Shown here: piece by piece, positions 6,814 to 8,973 of the stretch
Layout of the letters: every line of letters starts with the position of its first letter
Position numbering within the stretch: position 1 is the stretch's first letter
Source: Alphaproteobacteria bacterium
GTDB taxonomy: Bacteria > Pseudomonadota > Alphaproteobacteria > UBA828
Direction of reading: 5' to 3'
Assembly: GCA_018668475.1 (NCBI GenBank)
Contig: JABJCZ010000051.1
Coordinates: forward strand, 1-8,973
Length of the DNA: 8,973 nucleotides
Notes under the pieces: model-generated
Databases searched by the model: none
Seen by the model: the letters and a program-made list of their open reading frames with translations, nothing else
What the model was told of the DNA's origin: nothing
Position numbers and translations under genes: made by a program

Positions 6814-8169
6814 ATGCCAGAACAGCTGACAACACAGTCCACTCGACTTGCGCAAGCCTTCCGCAAGGAGCTGCTCGCCGGGCTGCGGCTTTCCACCTAT
6901 GCCCGGTGCGTCGCCATCTTTTTCATCGGGCTGCTGGTTCTGGTTCAGAACATCGACGGCAGCTGGCAAAATCTCGTCTATTTTGAAGGTATCATCGCGA
7001 TATTCGGCATTTTGGGCGTTACCCAGTATCGCTTAACCAAGTCGCGATTCGACCACCCGCTTCACAAGTACCTGTTCTCGCTGGCCGACGTCTGCCTGCT
7101 CGCCTTTGTAATCTTTGCGCCGCCACCAGGAGACCGCATCGACATGTCCATCGCCATGCAACTGCGGGTCCCCAATTTTCTCTACTTTTTTATTCTAATG
7201 GCAAGCGCGGTGCTCTCGTATTCGCCGCGCCTGGTCCTGTGGAACGGGCTGACAACGGCCGCCGTGTGGAGCGCCGGCGTCTGGTGGATCATTGCCCAAC
7301 CAGAGGTCACGACATTGCTGGCGACAGGCAACGCCAGTCCGGGCGTCTACGAGAACTGGGTCCCGGTGTTTCTCGCGGAAACATTTGTCAACGTGATGGG
7401 ATGGGTGCAGGAGGTTGTTACCTACCTGATCTTCTCAGGGATCATGGCCGCCGTTGTCTGGCGGGCAAGGCGGCTGGTCTCCACACAGGCGACGGCTGAG
7501 CGGGAACGGGCCAACCTGTCGCGCTACTTTTCACCAAACATGGTCGAAGAACTGGCCAATACTGACGAACCGCTTGGTGCCGTTCGGCGGCAGGACGCCG
7601 GCGTGCTCTTTGCCGATATCGTGGGCTTTACGGGCATGAGTGAGCACGCCCCGCCGGAAGAGGTTATCGGCCTGCTCCGCGAGTTTCATGGTCACATGGA
7701 AAATTGCGTTTTCCACAATGGCGGCACCCTCGACAAGTATCTGGGCGATGGCGTGATGGCGACCTTTGGCACGCCACGCAGTGGCCCGCGCGATGCCGCC
7801 AATGCGCTGGCCTGTGCCCATGCCATGCTGGACGAAATAGCACAATGGAACAGAACACGCGCCGAAGCCGGTCACCCGGCCATCAACGTTGGCATTGGCG
7901 TTCATTACGGACCCGTCGTGCTCGGCGATACAGGTGGGGAGCATCGACTTGAGTTTGCGGTCATCGGCGACACTGTAAATGTCGCCAGCCGGCTTGAGCG
8001 GCTGACCCGCGAGACGGACACTGGTCTCATCGCGAGCGATGACCTCGTAGCAACCGCCCTCGAACAGGATGCTAATGGAGCCGCACAAACCCTTTCCACA
8101 ATGACAAAACTGGCGCCGCAGCAAGTTCGGGGTCGAGACGAAGCCCTTGAGCTGTGGGGAAAATCCTGA
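6814..8169 (+). CDS. Membrane-anchored class III adenylate/guanylate cyclase
   Basis: 451 residues from the ATG at 6814. A TTG seven codons earlier (6793) is possible; neither has a clear ribosome site. The N-terminal half has about six hydrophobic helices (roughly 30-47, 53-69, 87-104, 120-137, 142-162 and 197-216), forming a membrane sensor. The linker SRYFSPNMVEELA (236-248) is the usual lead into the catalytic domain. The cyclase domain has metal aspartates D268 (FADIVGFTGMS) and D312 (DKYLGDGVMATFG), purine-contact K308, and the transition-state pair N389 and R393 in VIGDTVNVASRLE. The position that is Asp in mammalian adenylate cyclases (Thr in many bacterial ones) is Ala382, so ATP is likely but not proven. 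It starts 89 bases after the CoA-transferase and may be co-transcribed. cAMP signalling fits the CRP-type palindrome about 170 bases downstream. Confidence 0.93.
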   Translation: MPEQLTTQSTRLAQAFRKELLAGLRLSTYARCVAIFFIGLLVLVQNIDGSWQNLVYFEGIIAIFGILGVTQYRLTKSRFDHPLHKYLFSLADVCLLAFVIFAPPPGDRIDMSIAMQLRVPNFLYFFILMASAVLSYSPRLVLWNGLTTAAVWSAGVWWIIAQPEVTTLLATGNASPGVYENWVPVFLAETFVNVMGWVQEVVTYLIFSGIMAAVVWRARRLVSTQATAERERANLSRYFSPNMVEELANTDEPLGAVRRQDAGVLFADIVGFTGMSEHAPPEEVIGLLREFHGHMENCVFHNGGTLDKYLGDGVMATFGTPRSGPRDAANALACAHAMLDEIAQWNRTRAEAGHPAINVGIGVHYGPVVLGDTGGEHRLEFAVIGDTVNVASRLERLTRETDTGLIASDDLVATALEQDANGAAQTLSTMTKLAPQQVRGRDEALELWGKS

Positions 8170-8197
8170 GCAGAGCGCGGGCCGGATCAAACTGAAC

Positions 8198-8231
8198 AAA
8201 AAAACGGGCCGGCTTATGGAATGGCCGGCCC
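8198..8231 (-). terminator. Intrinsic terminator for minus-strand transcription
   Basis: An eight-pair stem GGGCCGGC/GCCGGCCC (8206-8213 with 8224-8231) has a ten-base loop. Read on the minus strand, it is followed after one base by seven T (8204-8198). It has no T run on the plus strand, so it does not end the cyclase transcript. It would stop transcription from the phosphatase gene or from a small RNA in this gap. Confidence 0.8.
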
Positions 8232-8253
8232 TGAAGTCGAAGTGGGATACGTA

Positions 8254-8273
8254 AGTGCGGCCCGAACCGCACT
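8254..8273. repeat. Inverted repeat AGTGCGG-N6-CCGCACT
   Basis: A perfect seven-base-pair stem with a CCCGAA loop (TTCGGG on the minus strand). No T run follows on either side, so it is not a terminator. It could be a stem of a small RNA on either strand. Confidence 0.6.
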
Positions 8274-8336
8274 GCCTCTCCCAGGAGGAAGAATTAACTC
8301 TCAAGAACCACTTTGGAGGATATACGGCAGGAGCGC

Positions 8337-8352
8337 TGTGATCCTGGTCACA
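8337..8352. promoter_or_regulatory. CRP/FNR-family binding site (cAMP-receptor type)
   Basis: TGTGATCCTGGTCACA fits the cAMP-CRP consensus TGTGA-N6-TCACA perfectly. No promoter is convincing. On the minus strand a TATATC (8324-8319) lies downstream with the palindrome over its -35 position, which would drive the non-coding interval or a small RNA. No gene starts to the right on the plus strand. The nearby cyclase makes a cAMP link attractive, but a chance match or a hairpin role is possible. Confidence 0.5.
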
Positions 8353-8395
8353 TCTGAAACTTTTTTAGGCCAGCTCCCATGCACGCGCCGAATTG

Positions 8396-8911
8396 TCAGT
8401 CGACAAGACTGGCCGGCGTCACAAAATCCGTGAGGTAGGCGGACTTGGATCCTAACCCCGACCAGGTCGCCACATTCACATCGAGAACAAGCAACCCGCC
8501 CGCCGGCAAATCACGGCTAAGTCGTTGATAATGCTTCCCGCCCGGCATCGCAAGCGCGAGACCGAGAGCCCGCATGGCCGGATTGTGACCAACCATCAAC
8601 ACCCGCGTCACATCCTCCGAAAGCTCCCTCAGACAGGCGAGATGCAATTCCGGCGCTGTCAGATACAGGCGCTCATCGATCCGCACCTCACATTTCGGTG
8701 CCACGGCTTCGAGCCCGGCAAGGGTCATGCGGGTACGCAGGGCACTTGAGCTAAGGGCAACAACCCAGCCGTAGTTGTTATCGATCAGATGCCGGCTGAG
8801 TCGCGCCACGTGGGCCCGGCCATCAGCACTCAGCGGGCGTTCTGCGTCACCGCCGGCGACAACGCCGGTCGCTGCCCCATGGCGCAACAAATAGAGAGTG
8901 CGGCTCGTCAT
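8396..8911 (-). CDS. SixA-like histidine phosphatase (phosphoglycerate mutase fold)
   Basis: 171 residues. The phospho-histidine motif LLRHGAA carries R10-H11-G12, followed by DAERPLSADGRAH (22-34). SSALRTRMT (55-63) includes the conserved arginines, and VGHNPAMRAL (107-116) has the second catalytic histidine H109. This short form, about the length of E. coli SixA (161 residues), removes phosphate from phosphohistidine proteins or small molecules in the cytosol. A GTG at 8968 would add 19 residues before the RHG strand and is unlike the family, so the ATG at 8911 is chosen although its ribosome site is weak. It faces the cyclase and shares the gap at 8170-8395. The substrate is unknown. Confidence 0.88.
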   Translation of the reverse strand: MTSRTLYLLRHGAATGVVAGGDAERPLSADGRAHVARLSRHLIDNNYGWVVALSSSALRTRMTLAGLEAVAPKCEVRIDERLYLTAPELHLACLRELSEDVTRVLMVGHNPAMRALGLALAMPGGKHYQRLSRDLPAGGLLVLDVNVATWSGLGSKSAYLTDFVTPASLVD

Positions 8912-8944
8912 GTCAGAAAACTTATCCAATGCATTGCAATCGTG

Positions 8945-8959
8945 GTGTTGGCCCAACAC
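8945..8959. promoter_or_regulatory. Palindrome upstream of the SixA-like gene
   Basis: GTGTTGGCCCAACAC is a seven-base perfect inverted repeat around one central base, starting 34 bases before the ATG at 8911. A second palindrome CAATGCATTG lies at 8927-8936. Either could be an operator for this gene; no binder is recognised. Confidence 0.35.
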
Positions 8960-8973
8960 TATCAGCACCGGCA

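Larger units (their letters stand above)
8170..8395. other. Structured non-coding interval, possible small RNA or regulatory region
   Basis: 226 bases between convergent genes with no believable protein. Left to right, it contains the minus-strand terminator (8198-8231) and a seven-pair hairpin AGTGCGG-CCCGAA-CCGCACT (8254-8273). A long-range pairing of CTGCCTCTCC (8272-8281) with GGAGG (8315-8319) and GGCAG (8326-8330) is possible. A CRP-type palindrome (8337-8352) and a run of six T (8361-8366) follow. The density of pairing exceeds what a plain convergent gap needs. A minus-strand transcript starting below the palindrome and ending at the terminator would be roughly 110 bases. I do not recognise a named RNA family. 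Confidence 0.45.

Noticed and set aside
7531..8304. Minus-strand open frame (257 codons) opposite the cyclase
   Set aside because: Antisense to the cyclase catalytic domain and running into the hairpin-rich gap; long frames of this kind are common in GC-rich DNA.
8221..8433. Plus-strand open frame of 70 codons in the gap after the cyclase
   Set aside because: No family signature or ribosome site; it runs through the terminator stem, the hairpin and the CRP-type site and into the phosphatase gene.

Overview
The window looks like a piece of an alphaproteobacterial chromosome. The DNA is GC-rich, the genes are densely packed, and the protein families (a RutR-type repressor, hydantoinase-fold enzymes, a CaiB-type CoA-transferase, a membrane class III cyclase and a short SixA-like phosphatase) are typical of that class. 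I cannot name the genus. I see no mobile element, CRISPR array, tRNA or rRNA, and no gap between genes longer than about 230 bases.

Layout, left to right. Positions 1-502 (minus) hold a uracil/mismatch DNA glycosylase of the Mug/TDG type that runs off the left edge. It is fused by a 4-base stop/start overlap to the upstream TetR-family regulator at 499-1224 (minus), which resembles the pyrimidine-sensing repressor RutR. A 220-base divergent control region follows. Then come a zinc-dependent N-carbamoyl amino acid hydrolase / beta-ureidopropionase (1445-2680, plus) and a strong bidirectional terminator. On the other side of the terminator, facing it, is an isopenicillin-N-synthase-like Fe(II)/2-oxoglutarate oxygenase (2759-3769, minus), followed by dihydropyrimidinase (3882-5324, minus). 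A second divergent gap leads to a CaiB/BaiF CoA-transferase (5510-6724, plus) and a six-helix membrane adenylate cyclase (6814-8169, plus). A 226-base non-coding stretch with hairpins and a perfect CRP-type palindrome separates these from a SixA-like histidine phosphatase (8396-8911, minus).

How the genes may work together. Dihydropyrimidinase opens the dihydropyrimidine ring and the ureidopropionase-type hydrolase removes the carbamoyl group. These are steps two and three of reductive uracil/thymine breakdown, or the same chemistry on hydantoins. The repressor should sense a pyrimidine. A close match to the E. coli RutR operator lies on the predicted start point of transcription of the oxygenase gene, and a weaker match lies upstream of dihydropyrimidinase. 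This ties the unassigned oxygenase to pyrimidine metabolism, with oxidation of thymine or another substituted base as one possibility. A base-releasing DNA glycosylase in the same transcript as the repressor adds an unusual link between DNA base repair and base catabolism. The first enzyme of the reductive pathway, dihydropyrimidine dehydrogenase, is not in the window. The cyclase and the phosphatase look like separate signalling genes.
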